A stretch of 64,000 nt of DNA, taken from assembly GCF_020215665.1 (NCBI RefSeq), contig NZ_CP084061.1, forward strand, positions 186,001 to 250,000, written 5' to 3'. The DNA is from Blautia parvula (GTDB lineage: Bacteria; Bacillota; Clostridia; Lachnospirales; Lachnospiraceae). The notes below the pieces were generated by a model. The model had not been told where the DNA came from. It saw only the letters and a list, made by a program, of their open reading frames with translations, and ran no database searches. The translations under genes were made by a program, and so were the position numbers. This document shows, piece by piece, positions 1 through 8,474 of this stretch (positions are counted from its first letter, which is position 1; every line of letters begins with the position of its first letter).

Positions 1-458
1 GAAGAGAATACTTCGCAGAGACAAGCGAGACTGTAAATAAAAAAATGCTGAAAGCATTTGAGCATGGAATCACTCCGATCATGTGCTGCGGCGAGACTCT
101 GGAGCAGAGAGAGCAGGGCGTGACCATGGACTTCATCCGTCAGCAGGTGAAAGTTGGATTCCAGGGCGTAACAGCAGACCAGGCTAAGACAGCAGTGATC
201 GCTTACGAGCCGATCTGGGCTATCGGAACAGGTAAGACAGCTACCACAGAGCAGGCACAGGAAGTTTGTGCAGGTATCCGTGCATGCATCGCTGAAGTAT
301 ATGACGAGGCGACTGCAGAAGCTATCCGCATCCAGTACGGCGGATCCGTAAATGCCAAGACAGCTCCGGAACTGTTCGCTCAGAACGATATTGACGGCGG
401 CTTAGTAGGCGGCGCTTCCCTGAAACCGGAATTCGGACAGATTGTGAACTACAAATAA
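1..458 (+). CDS. tpiA: Triosephosphate isomerase, C-terminal part (5' end outside window)
   Basis: Interconverts dihydroxyacetone phosphate and glyceraldehyde 3-phosphate in glycolysis, in the cytoplasm. The frame is open from base 3, so the gene enters the window from the left and about 150 C-terminal residues are visible. Seen: the catalytic-glutamate and loop-6 region [12 protein letters not shown], then YGGSVN and GLVGGASL, which bind the substrate phosphate in this family. The first ATG inside the window (base 45) is internal, because conserved TpiA sequence ([14 protein letters not shown]) precedes it. A strong hairpin terminator follows. In related genomes tpiA lies in a glycolytic cluster; here gpmI lies 5 kb downstream on the same strand. 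Confidence 0.97.
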   Translation, partial: REYFAETSETVNKKMLKAFEHGITPIMCCGETLEQREQGVTMDFIRQQVKVGFQGVTADQAKTAVIAYEPIWAIGTGKTATTEQAQEVCAGIRACIAEVYDEATAEAIRIQYGGSVNAKTAPELFAQNDIDGGLVGGASLKPEFGQIVNYK

Positions 459-475
459 TATGTAACAGCAGAAAG

Positions 476-511
476 AAAGCCTTCCACGGTAAACACGGGG
501 AAGGCTTTTTT
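476..511 (+). terminator. Rho-independent terminator of tpiA
   Basis: Inverted repeat GCCTTCC (479-485) / GGAAGGC (499-505) followed by six T. It lies between convergent genes; the pyrimidine-rich opposite side may also serve the minus-strand gene ending at 520. Confidence 0.85.
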
Positions 512-519
512 GACACTGT

Positions 520-1422
520 CTATATCCCCTCCAGATCAAAGGGCGGGGTGTATTCCTCTTTGGCACTGCTTTTTTCCTGCATATATCCGTCTGTGAGCCC
601 AAGACGGACAGCCTCCTCCAGTACGCTCTCGTATTCATAAGTTGTGATCCTGCGGTTGATCTCAGGATACCCGCTGCTTTTATAGAATGGGGTAAACTGG
701 CTCAGCAGGCTGATGAGATAGTGGTTGTCCGGAAGATTTTCCTTGATCCAGTGCAGCAGCCGGATGGAATCTTTTCGACAGCCGGGGAGGACCATATGGC
801 GGATGATGACACCGCTTTTCAAAAGTCCGTTATCGTCAAATCTGGGAGCACCTGTCTGCTCTATCATATATGGTATGGCTTTGGACGCGGCGGAAAAATA
901 ATCGGGGGCCATGGAGTAGCGCATGGAGAGCGCGGAATCATAATATTTTAGATCCGGCAGATAAATATCCACATAATCTCTGAGGCGTGCCAGGGTTTCC
1001 GGTTTTTCATATCCTCCGCAGTTGTACACAACGGGAATATGCAGGCGGTCCTTTACCCTGTCAAGGGCAGGCAGGACGGAAGGCAGGTACTGGGTGGCTG
1101 TCACCAGATTGATATTGTGGGCACCGGCATCCTGCAGTTCCAGGAAGATTTCGGACAGCCTCTCCTCTGTGATCTCCTTTCCAAAGCCTTCACTGCTTAC
1201 GGAATAATTCTGGCAGAAACAGCAGCGGAGCGTACAGCCCGTAAAAAATACAGTGCCGCTGCCGTTGGTGCCGCTGATACATGGCTCTTCCCAGTGGTGC
1301 AGGGCAGCTCTTGCGGCCGTCAGCCTGTCGGTACATTGACAGTAACCTTTACGCAAATGACGGTCTGCATGGCAGTTCCTTGGGCAGAGTGAACAATTTT
1401 TATATTCGTCAGGCTGGTTCAT
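520..1422 (-). CDS. Radical SAM protein, PflX / pyruvate-formate-lyase-activase-like (COG1313)
   Basis: A radical SAM enzyme of about 300 residues. Seen: a Cys-rich N-terminus (CSLCPRNCHAD, then CQC), a CX3CX2C cluster motif in FTGCTLRCCFCQNYS that would bind the SAM-cleaving 4Fe-4S cluster, and VVYNCGGYEK, which is typical of the COG1313 group. The family resembles glycyl-radical-enzyme activases but the physiological substrate is unknown. I chose the ATG at 1422 because GGAGGAAAA precedes it at normal spacing; a start at 1443 is possible but lacks this. It is a single gene converging on tpiA, with no glycyl radical enzyme in the window. Confidence 0.85.
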   Translation of the reverse strand: MNQPDEYKNCSLCPRNCHADRHLRKGYCQCTDRLTAARAALHHWEEPCISGTNGSGTVFFTGCTLRCCFCQNYSVSSEGFGKEITEERLSEIFLELQDAGAHNINLVTATQYLPSVLPALDRVKDRLHIPVVYNCGGYEKPETLARLRDYVDIYLPDLKYYDSALSMRYSMAPDYFSAASKAIPYMIEQTGAPRFDDNGLLKSGVIIRHMVLPGCRKDSIRLLHWIKENLPDNHYLISLLSQFTPFYKSSGYPEINRRITTYEYESVLEEAVRLGLTDGYMQEKSSAKEEYTPPFDLEGI

Positions 1423-1610
1423 CAGCGATTTTCCTCCAAACATTTCAAATCTCTTCCAAAACTGTTTCGTTTTATTAACATCATAATGAAAATTTCCTAA
1501 AATTTCAAGTGTGTGCCTGAAACCTCTTCCTTTTTGTCGTATTTTGCGTTAAAATAATTCATGTGAAACTTTTTAGGGGAGAAATGCGTCTAATAATTAA
1601 GGGTGTGAAA

Positions 1611-3059
1611 ATGAGTAAAAAAACGAATGAAAAAAAGAAAACAGAAAAAAAGAATAAGGGAAAAAGCAAGGTCGTCAAAAGGATACTGCTGGCGCTTCTG
1701 ATCGTGCTGCTTTTGGCAGTGGTGGGTATCTATTGTGCTGTGGGCTATTATTACCAGGACAAGTTCTACAGCGGCACTACCATCAACGGATATGACTGCA
1801 GTGAAAAATCTGTGGACTACATCAAGGAGATCATTAAAAAAGAGGCGGAGACATATTCTCTGACGATCAAAGAGAAAGAGGATAAGCAGGATGTGATCCA
1901 GGCGGCAGATATTAAGCTGACTTATAAGGACGACGGTGAACTGGAAAAGCTTATGGAGGACCAGAACGCCTGGCTGTGGATCTTCAGCCTGACAAAAGAC
2001 AAGAATTATGAGGTGAGTCTGGATAATTCTTATGATGAGGCAAGTCTTGACACGGTCATCAGCAGCCTGGCCTGTCTCAAGCCGGAGAATATGACAGCGC
2101 CGCAGGATGCTTATCTGGAGGATACAGGGGAAGCATATCAGATCGTTCCTGAGGTGGATGGCAATACGCTGGATCAGGAAAAGACAGTAAAAGCCATCAA
2201 GGATGCCGTTAACGGACGAAAAGGAGAAGTCTCCTTAGAAGAGTCAGGCTGTTATCAGGCACCGGCAGTGCGGCAGGATGACCCGGGGCTGACCCAGGAA
2301 AGAGATAAACTGAATGCATTGACCACCATGCAGATCGTTCTGGACTTTGGGCATGGACAGGAAACCATCACAAGGGACCTTTTGAAATCCTGGCTGAAGA
2401 AAGACGATGCAGGCAATTATTATTTTGATGAACCTACTGTGAAGCAGTATATTATCGATCTTTCCGCAGTATACAACACAAAGGGCAAAGCAAGGGACTT
2501 TGTTACTACAGGCGGAAGTACGGTCCATCTTACCGGAGGCGACTATGGCTGGCAGTTATGGCAGGATAAGACTACAGAGTCTCTGATGAATACTCTCAAT
2601 GCAGGGGAAAGCACAACCTTGGAAGTGACCTGGCTGTACAAGGCGCAGAAGCATGATGGCAATGAGATTGACGGTACTTATGTGGAGATATCCATTTCCC
2701 AGCAGCATATGTGGTTCTATAAAAACGGCAGTCTTATTGTGGATACCCCGGTCGTGACCGGCAATCCCAACACAGGACATGCAACACCGGCAGGGGGTGT
2801 CTGGAATCTGAAAGATAAAAAGAGTCCTTTCACTCTGGTGGGCAAAAAACCGGACGGAAGTATTGACTATGAAGAGCCGGTTAACTATTGGCTGCCATTT
2901 AACGGAGGCGTGGGAATCCATGACCTTGTAAAGAGAGATGCTTTTGGAGGCGATATCTATCTGTCCAATGGTTCTCACGGATGTGTCAATACACCCATAG
3001 ATGCGGTGCAGATGATCTATAATAATATTGAGGTGAATACACCGATTGTGGTGTACTGA
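1611..3059 (+). CDS. Membrane-anchored L,D-transpeptidase (YkuD) with peptidoglycan-binding-4 region
   Basis: Predicted to make L,D (3-3) cross-links in peptidoglycan, or to attach proteins to it, outside the membrane. Seen: a very basic cytoplasmic N-terminus rich in K and E, one membrane helix at about residues 24-46 (type II anchor), about 300 residues resembling the PG_binding_4/VanW-associated module, and a C-terminal YkuD domain starting near VEISISQQHMWFYKNG. The catalytic motif is SNGSHGCVNTP, with Cys as nucleophile. The chosen start (MSKKTNEKKK) is 482 residues and follows AAGGGTGTG; a GTG at 1563 would add 16 residues. Monocistronic in appearance. Confidence 0.9.
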   Translation: MSKKTNEKKKTEKKNKGKSKVVKRILLALLIVLLLAVVGIYCAVGYYYQDKFYSGTTINGYDCSEKSVDYIKEIIKKEAETYSLTIKEKEDKQDVIQAADIKLTYKDDGELEKLMEDQNAWLWIFSLTKDKNYEVSLDNSYDEASLDTVISSLACLKPENMTAPQDAYLEDTGEAYQIVPEVDGNTLDQEKTVKAIKDAVNGRKGEVSLEESGCYQAPAVRQDDPGLTQERDKLNALTTMQIVLDFGHGQETITRDLLKSWLKKDDAGNYYFDEPTVKQYIIDLSAVYNTKGKARDFVTTGGSTVHLTGGDYGWQLWQDKTTESLMNTLNAGESTTLEVTWLYKAQKHDGNEIDGTYVEISISQQHMWFYKNGSLIVDTPVVTGNPNTGHATPAGGVWNLKDKKSPFTLVGKKPDGSIDYEEPVNYWLPFNGGVGIHDLVKRDAFGGDIYLSNGSHGCVNTPIDAVQMIYNNIEVNTPIVVY

Positions 3060-3189
3060 CGAAAGACGGCCGGAGCGGAAGCTTCGGCCGCAGCTATATC
3101 CGGAAATATTTGGTGCTCTCTGTGTGCGTAACAGCATCACTGCGGCGCGGGAAGGTGTGAATGTGTATCTTGTTTTTGCAGTTTTTCTG

Positions 3190-3218
3190 TTGAAATTTGC
3201 CTGCAAAGCTGATATAAT
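3190..3218 (+). promoter_or_regulatory. Sigma-A promoter of the amino-acid ABC operon
   Basis: TTGAAA (3190-3195), 17-bp spacer, TATAAT (3213-3218), about 75 bp before the binding-protein start. Confidence 0.75.
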
Positions 3219-3291
3219 GCTAATCAGTTGAATAAAAATACATAATATACATTAAAAATGCATAAAAATGAATGCGTAAGGAGAGAGAAAA

Positions 3292-4071
3292 ATGAAAAAA
3301 TTAGCAGCAGCAGCTTTAGTTGCTGCCATGGTACTGTCTTTGGCAGGATGCGGCAGCAGCACAAAGAAGATTGAGTCAAAAGAGGATTTAAAGGATGCCG
3401 TTATCGGCGTTCAGCTTGGAACAACAGGTGATACCACAGTATCAGAGGCGTCAATCGGCGCAAAAGAGGTAAAGCGTTATAACAAAGGCGCTCAGGCAAT
3501 CCAGGCGCTGAAAAAAGGCCAGATCGACTGTGTGGTGATCGATACAGAGCCGGCCAAGAAGTTCGTTGAGCTGAATGATGACCTGAAAATGATTGAGAAC
3601 CAGTTTGAAGACGAGCAGTATGCCATCAGCATGAAAAAAGGCAACACAGAGCTGAAAGATGCATTTAATAAAGCTCTGGGCGAGCTGGAGGAGGAAGGTG
3701 TTCTTTCCGATATCGTAAACAATTATATCGGTGACGAGGCGGGTAAAAATCCTTATGAATCACCGGCAGATGCAGACCGTTCCAAAGGAAAGCTTGTGAT
3801 GGCTACCAACGCGGAGTTTGAGCCGTGGGAGTATCATGACGGTGAGGCTATCGTAGGTATCGATGTGGATATCGCGCAGGCAATCTGTGATAAGCTGGGT
3901 TATGAGCTGGAAGTGTCCGATATGGAGTTTGACGCCATCCTTCCTGCAGTACAGTCCGGAAAGGCAGACTTCGGTGCAGCCGGCATGACAGTAAACGAAG
4001 AACGTCTGGAGAGCGTTGATTTTACAGACACGTATGCAAACGCAAGCCAGGTAATCATAGTAAAGAAATAA
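3292..4071 (+). CDS. Polar amino-acid ABC transporter binding lipoprotein, circularly permuted
   Basis: Extracytoplasmic lipoprotein expected to capture a polar amino acid for the permease and ATPase encoded next. Seen: a signal peptide with lipobox LAGC (Cys20). Then comes the segment SKEDLKDAVIGVQLGTTGD... to DIVNNYIGD (about 28-148), which in SBP_bac_3 proteins is the middle and C-terminal part. A linker follows (about 149-166), then KLVMATNAEFEPWEY...SQVIIVKK (167-259), which is normally the N-terminal part. The order of the halves is therefore reversed, while total length (259) equals one normal copy, so this is not a duplication. The RBS is AGGAGAGAG. A hairpin follows the stop codon. 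Confidence 0.92.
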   Translation: MKKLAAAALVAAMVLSLAGCGSSTKKIESKEDLKDAVIGVQLGTTGDTTVSEASIGAKEVKRYNKGAQAIQALKKGQIDCVVIDTEPAKKFVELNDDLKMIENQFEDEQYAISMKKGNTELKDAFNKALGELEEEGVLSDIVNNYIGDEAGKNPYESPADADRSKGKLVMATNAEFEPWEYHDGEAIVGIDVDIAQAICDKLGYELEVSDMEFDAILPAVQSGKADFGAAGMTVNEERLESVDFTDTYANASQVIIVKK

Positions 4072-4095
4072 GTTGAAAGATGACCCATGAAAAGA

Positions 4096-4125
4096 AAAGC
4101 TGCTGACAATCCTGCCGGCAGCTTT
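4096..4125 (+). promoter_or_regulatory. Intercistronic hairpin between binding protein and permease
   Basis: AAAGCTGC (4096-4103) and GCAGCTTT (4118-4125) form an 8-bp stem with no T-run. Such hairpins commonly stabilise the abundant binding-protein mRNA and lower downstream expression (inference). Confidence 0.5.
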
Positions 4126-4156
4126 ACTTGCGGGAGAAAGTAAGACAGGTGAAAAA

Positions 4157-4852
4157 ATGTGTGTATTAGGGATTTCACAACAGCTTTATAACAACTTTAT
4201 CAAGGATGACCGGTATATGTGGCTGCTGGAAGGCTTGAAAAATACTCTGCTCATCACACTTCTGGCAGTGATCATCGGTATCATCATCGGATTTGCGGTG
4301 GCCATTGTGCGTTCCAGCCATGATAAAAACGGTTCCTTCGGTGTTTTAAACGCCGTATTTAAGATTTATCTGACCGTGATCCGCGGAACACCAACCATGA
4401 TCCAGCTGCTGATCATGAACTTCGTTATTTTCGGCAGCCTTTCTCTGGACCCTGTGCTGGTGGGCGGCCTGGCTTTTGGTATCAACTCAGGCGCCTATGT
4501 GGCGGAGATCGTCCGTTCCGGTATTATGTCAGTGGATCAGGGACAGTTTGAAGCAGGGCGTTCTCTGGGACTTAATTATTCCCAGACCATGAAGTCCATT
4601 GTCATGCCGCAGGCATTTAAGAATGTACTTCCGGCACTGGTCAACGAGATGATCGTGCTTTTAAAAGAGACTTCCATTGTGGGCTACATCGGAATGATGG
4701 ATTTGACAAAGGGCGCTATGCTGATCCAGAGCCGTACCTACAACGCATTCCTGCCTCTGTTGGCAGCAGCGCTGATTTATTTGATACTGGTTATGATTTT
4801 AACAGCATGTATGAATAAGCTGGAAAGGAAGTTGAGGACCAATGAGCGATAA
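4157..4852 (+). CDS. Amino-acid ABC transporter permease (HisM/GlnP type)
   Basis: Membrane subunit of the importer. Seen: the family start pattern [20 protein letters not shown], conserved [11 protein letters not shown], and the EAA loop [30 protein letters not shown] that docks onto the ATPase. Four to five membrane helices; 231 residues is normal for a HisM-type permease. The coding end overlaps the ATPase start by 11 bp, implying translational coupling. Substrate is probably a polar amino acid, but specificity cannot be read from the permease. Confidence 0.95.
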   Translation: MCVLGISQQLYNNFIKDDRYMWLLEGLKNTLLITLLAVIIGIIIGFAVAIVRSSHDKNGSFGVLNAVFKIYLTVIRGTPTMIQLLIMNFVIFGSLSLDPVLVGGLAFGINSGAYVAEIVRSGIMSVDQGQFEAGRSLGLNYSQTMKSIVMPQAFKNVLPALVNEMIVLLKETSIVGYIGMMDLTKGAMLIQSRTYNAFLPLLAAALIYLILVMILTACMNKLERKLRTNER

Positions 4853-5582
4853 CAACATTTTACTGGAAGTGCAGGGGCTTGAGAAAGCCTTCGGAGATAA
4901 TAAAGTGCTGGACGGCATAACCACGGATATCCGCCAGGGTGAAGTGGTTGCGGTCATTGGACCTTCCGGATCCGGTAAATCCACTTTTCTCCGCTCCCTG
5001 AATCTGCTGGAAGTGCCTACAGGGGGAAGGATTCTCTTTGAAGGTACGGATATTACAGATCCCAAGGTGGATATTAACCGCCATCGCCAGAAAATCGGTA
5101 TGGTGTTTCAGCAGTTTAATCTTTTCCCTAACATGACTGTGAAGGAAAATATCATGCTTGCGCCTGTGAAGCTGAAACTCATGTCACAGAGTGAGGCGTC
5201 AAAGAAAGCGGACGAGCTGCTTGCCAGAGTTGGGCTGCCGGAGAAGGCTGACACATATCCGGAAATGCTCTCCGGAGGTCAGAAGCAGAGGATCGCCATC
5301 GCAAGAGCTCTGGCAATGAATCCTGATGTTATGCTGTTTGACGAGCCTACATCAGCCCTTGATCCTGAAATGGTCGGGGAGGTTCTGGAGCTTATGAAGG
5401 AACTGGCACAGTCGGGAATGACTATGGTCGTGGTGACTCATGAAATGGGATTTGCCAAAGAGGTGGCTTCCAGGGTGATCTTCATCGATGAGGGGAAGAT
5501 CCAGGAGGAAAACAAACCAAAGGAATTTTTTGAAAATCCGAAAAACCAGAGATTAAGGGACTTTTTGTCAAAAGTATTATAA
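4842..5582 (+). CDS. Amino-acid ABC transporter ATP-binding protein (GlnQ/HisP type)
   Basis: Cytoplasmic ATPase powering the importer. Seen: Walker [11 protein letters not shown]-loop [13 protein letters not shown] (typical of polar amino-acid systems), signature [15 protein letters not shown], Walker [15 protein letters not shown] and the switch His in VVTHEMGFA. Its 246 residues match GlnQ. Last gene of the three-gene operon (binding protein, permease, ATPase); its start overlaps the permease end. Confidence 0.97.
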   Translation: MSDNNILLEVQGLEKAFGDNKVLDGITTDIRQGEVVAVIGPSGSGKSTFLRSLNLLEVPTGGRILFEGTDITDPKVDINRHRQKIGMVFQQFNLFPNMTVKENIMLAPVKLKLMSQSEASKKADELLARVGLPEKADTYPEMLSGGQKQRIAIARALAMNPDVMLFDEPTSALDPEMVGEVLELMKELAQSGMTMVVVTHEMGFAKEVASRVIFIDEGKIQEENKPKEFFENPKNQRLRDFLSKVL

Positions 5583-5643
5583 ATTCAAATCTTCCTGCCC
5601 TGTCATTTTTTTAACAAAATCCGTCCAAATCTTGCAATTAGGA

Positions 5644-5671
5644 TTGAAAAATTCTGGATTTCTGTTAAAAT
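5644..5671 (+). promoter_or_regulatory. Predicted promoter of gpmI
   Basis: TTGAAA (5644-5649), 16-bp spacer, TAAAAT (5666-5671), about 50 bp before the start codon. Confidence 0.6.
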
Positions 5672-5723
5672 GAAAAAGGTATGAGATGCAGAAATGGAAT
5701 TTGACATATAAAGGAGAGAAAAT

Positions 5724-7265
5724 ATGAGTAAAAAACCAACCGTATTAATGATTCTCGATGGATATGGCCTGAATGATAATTGTGAGGCAAACGCTGTATG
5801 CGAGGCGAAGACTCCTGTTATGGACCAGTTAAAATCCCAGTGCCCCTTTGTAAAAGGCAATGCAAGCGGAATGGCCGTGGGCCTTCCGGAAGGACAGATG
5901 GGCAACTCTGAGGTGGGTCACCTGAACATGGGTGCAGGACGTATTGTCTACCAGGAGCTGACGAGAATCACAAAAGAGATTGAAGACGGGGATTTCTTCC
6001 GGAACGAAGCACTGCTGAAGGCAGTACGCAATGCCAAAGAGAACGGCTCAGCACTGCATTTATTCGGACTTCTTTCTGACGGTGGTGTGCACAGCCATAA
6101 TACCCATGTGTATGGTATTCTGGAGCTGGCTAAGAGAGAAGGTCTTTCCAAAGTATTTGTACACTGCTTCCTGGACGGACGTGACACTCCGACCACAGCA
6201 GGAAAAGAATATATCAAAGAGCTCAATGACAAGATGAAAGAGCTGGGTGTTGGCCAGGTGGCATCCGTTATGGGACGTTACTATGCTATGGACCGTGACA
6301 ACCGCTGGGATCGTGTGGAGAGAGCCTACAATGTTATGACTAAGGGAGAGGGCAAGCAGGCAGAGTGCCCTGTATGCGCTGTCAAGGACTCCTATGCGGC
6401 AGAGAAGACTGACGAATTTGTAGAGCCTACAGCCATTGTAAAAGACGGCCAGCCGGTAGGGATCATCAGGGACAAAGATTCTGTCATCTTCTTTAATTTC
6501 CGTCCTGACAGGGCGCGTGAGATCACGAGAGCCTTCTGTGATGAGGAGTTTACAGGTTTCGCAAGAGAGAAGAGACTGGATCTGACCTATGTATGCTTCA
6601 CAGAGTATGACCCGACTATCCCGAACAAAGACGTGGCTTTCCATAAGGTAGCCATCAGCAATACATTCGGTGAATTCCTGGCTGCCCATGGCATGAAACA
6701 GGCACGTATCGCAGAGACAGAGAAGTATGCGCATGTGACCTTCTTCTTTAACGGTGGTGTGGAAGAGCCTAATGAGGGCGAAGACAGAATCCTGGTGAAA
6801 TCACCCAAGGTTGCTACTTATGACCTGAAACCGGAGATGAGCGCTTATGAAGTCTGCGACAAGCTGACAGAGGCCATTCGCTCCGACAAATATGATGTTA
6901 TCATCATCAACTTTGCCAACCCTGATATGGTAGGCCATACAGGAGTGGAAGAGGCAGCGATCAAAGCAGTGGAAGCCGTGGATGAGTGCGTAGGCAGAGC
7001 CGTGGACGCTGTGAAGGAAGTGGGAGGCCAGATGTTCATCTGTGCGGACCACGGAAATGCAGAGCAGTTGAAAGATTATGTGACAGGGGAAACCTTTACG
7101 GCCCACACAACGAATCCGGTGCCGTTCATTCTTGTCAATGCAGACCCCTGCTATGGTCTGAGAGAAGGCGGATGCCTGGCAGATATTGCACCTACACTGA
7201 TTGAGATGATGGGGATGGAACAGCCGAAAGAAATGACTGGAAAATCTCTGCTGATCAGGAAATAA
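5724..7265 (+). CDS. gpmI: 2,3-bisphosphoglycerate-independent phosphoglycerate mutase
   Basis: Converts 3-phosphoglycerate to 2-phosphoglycerate in glycolysis using two Mn ions and a phosphoserine intermediate. Seen: metal-binding MILDGYG at the N-terminus, the phosphorylated serine in MGNSEVGHLNMGAGR, HLFGLLSDGGVHSH, DGRDTPP-like DGRDTPT, and the C-terminal metal ligands NFANPDMVGHTG and FICADHGNAEQL. Its 513 residues are normal for the family. RBS AAGGAGAG precedes ATG. It has its own promoter and terminator. Enolase, the next pathway enzyme, lies 11 kb away on the same strand. Confidence 0.98.
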   Translation: MSKKPTVLMILDGYGLNDNCEANAVCEAKTPVMDQLKSQCPFVKGNASGMAVGLPEGQMGNSEVGHLNMGAGRIVYQELTRITKEIEDGDFFRNEALLKAVRNAKENGSALHLFGLLSDGGVHSHNTHVYGILELAKREGLSKVFVHCFLDGRDTPTTAGKEYIKELNDKMKELGVGQVASVMGRYYAMDRDNRWDRVERAYNVMTKGEGKQAECPVCAVKDSYAAEKTDEFVEPTAIVKDGQPVGIIRDKDSVIFFNFRPDRAREITRAFCDEEFTGFAREKRLDLTYVCFTEYDPTIPNKDVAFHKVAISNTFGEFLAAHGMKQARIAETEKYAHVTFFFNGGVEEPNEGEDRILVKSPKVATYDLKPEMSAYEVCDKLTEAIRSDKYDVIIINFANPDMVGHTGVEEAAIKAVEAVDECVGRAVDAVKEVGGQMFICADHGNAEQLKDYVTGETFTAHTTNPVPFILVNADPCYGLREGGCLADIAPTLIEMMGMEQPKEMTGKSLLIRK

Positions 7266-7290
7266 ATGATTCAGTATGCCTGAATGAGAA

Positions 7291-7346
7291 AGGGCGCTGT
7301 TTCCCAAAACGGTTATAGGAACCGGGAGGGAACAGCGCTCTTTTTG
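7291..7346 (+). terminator. Terminator of gpmI
   Basis: Long hairpin with arms at 7292-7305 and 7328-7340, followed by TTTTT. It sits before the convergent AraC-family gene. Confidence 0.85.
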
Positions 7347-7384
7347 CTGTACCGGAACAGTCTTCCGGACAGGATGTACGTAGA

Positions 7385-8260
7385 TCAGGGGGATTTCTGA
7401 AAGCCGGAGGGGTCGAAGAATTTGCGGTAAACAGCAGGAGTGAAATCCAGGTCTTTTTTAAAGGCGCGGATAAAGTGGGAGGTGCTGGAAAAACCGCATT
7501 CCACGGCGATGGCGTCTATGGAGCGTGTGGTCTCCATAACAAGCTCCCTGGCCCGCCGGAGTCGGAGGGTGGACAGGTACTCATGGGGAGAGGAGCCGGT
7601 TTCGGCCTTGAATACCCGTGAAAAGTGGTATTTGCTCAGAGCTGTCTGGCGGGCAGCGTCCTCCACGGTCACTGGCTCCTGGAAATGGGTTTCCAGATAG
7701 AGGCAGGCTTTTTGAATGGAGGGGCTTAATGGTTTTCGGATTTTGGCAGCCAGAGAACCGAACAGGGTGTGGACCAGGGCGGAAAGACGGTGGTCATCAG
7801 GCTGGGGAAGACGGAGCTGATCCAAAAGCTGTTGGAAAGTTAACGCGGCCTCGGATTTATTACGGAACAGTGCTCCGTCTTTTTGGTAGAGATATTCACA
7901 GTAATCAGAGGTGATGCTGCCGTCAAAGTGAAAGAACTGGAACCTTACCTGTTTGGGTGTGTAATAATGGTGGGGATACATACAGTCTAAGAGAACGATA
8001 TCCCCGGTAGCTGCTGTGAAAGAGTGATCCCTGTATGTAAAATGCAGTTCCCCTGACAAAATGCAGAAAAAAAGGTAAGAGTGCAGACCCTTTCGGCTGA
8101 CCTGGTAGGGCGGTGCACAGAGATATTCAGCTCCCCAGTATACGCAGAAGAGATGCTCCTTCGCAAAGGGGGAGGGGGAATGAAAGTATATCCCTTTTTT
8201 GCTCATGATTCCCCGTTCCCCCGGTATCATGCCTTCCTCGTGTATTTTTTCCAATATCAT
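7385..8260 (-). CDS. AraC-family transcriptional regulator
   Basis: DNA-binding regulator of 291 residues. Seen: an N-terminal cupin-like sensing domain (about 20-160; LHSYLFFCILSGELHFTY, DIVLLDCMYPHHYY) and a C-terminal pair of helix-turn-helix units (about 185-285; VTVEDAARQTALSKYHFSRVFKAETG, then IDAIAVECGFSSTSHFIRAFKK), matching AraC/XylS proteins that respond to carbohydrates or small molecules. Start supported by AGGAGG 7 bp upstream. It is divergent from the URO-D-family gene at 8475, so that gene is the most likely target (inference). Ligand unknown. Confidence 0.93.
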   Translation of the reverse strand: MILEKIHEEGMIPGERGIMSKKGIYFHSPSPFAKEHLFCVYWGAEYLCAPPYQVSRKGLHSYLFFCILSGELHFTYRDHSFTAATGDIVLLDCMYPHHYYTPKQVRFQFFHFDGSITSDYCEYLYQKDGALFRNKSEAALTFQQLLDQLRLPQPDDHRLSALVHTLFGSLAAKIRKPLSPSIQKACLYLETHFQEPVTVEDAARQTALSKYHFSRVFKAETGSSPHEYLSTLRLRRARELVMETTRSIDAIAVECGFSSTSHFIRAFKKDLDFTPAVYRKFFDPSGFQKSP

Positions 8261-8389
8261 AAGCAGCCTCCTGACAGCACAAAATGTATATTAATGAGCA
8301 TGATTGAGTAGTGAAAAAACTATAAGAATAGTATATATTATGAATTAGAAACAAGCAAGACGGAATTACAGAGACATGGGAGAAAACTA

Positions 8390-8455
8390 TTTTGTATGCG
8401 CACGATTTGTTAATTATGGGTAAACTGCGCATGTTGGGACGTACTTTTTGAAGTA
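8390..8455. promoter_or_regulatory. Inverted repeats in the AraC/URO-D divergent region
   Basis: ATGCGCA near 8397 and TGCGCAT near 8426 form separated arms. A second palindrome, CGTACTT/AAGTACG, lies at about 8440-8456 just before the URO-D RBS. They are candidate operator sites for the divergent AraC regulator; no family consensus could be matched. Confidence 0.35.
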
Positions 8456-8474
8456 CGGGAAAGGAGAGGTAAGG

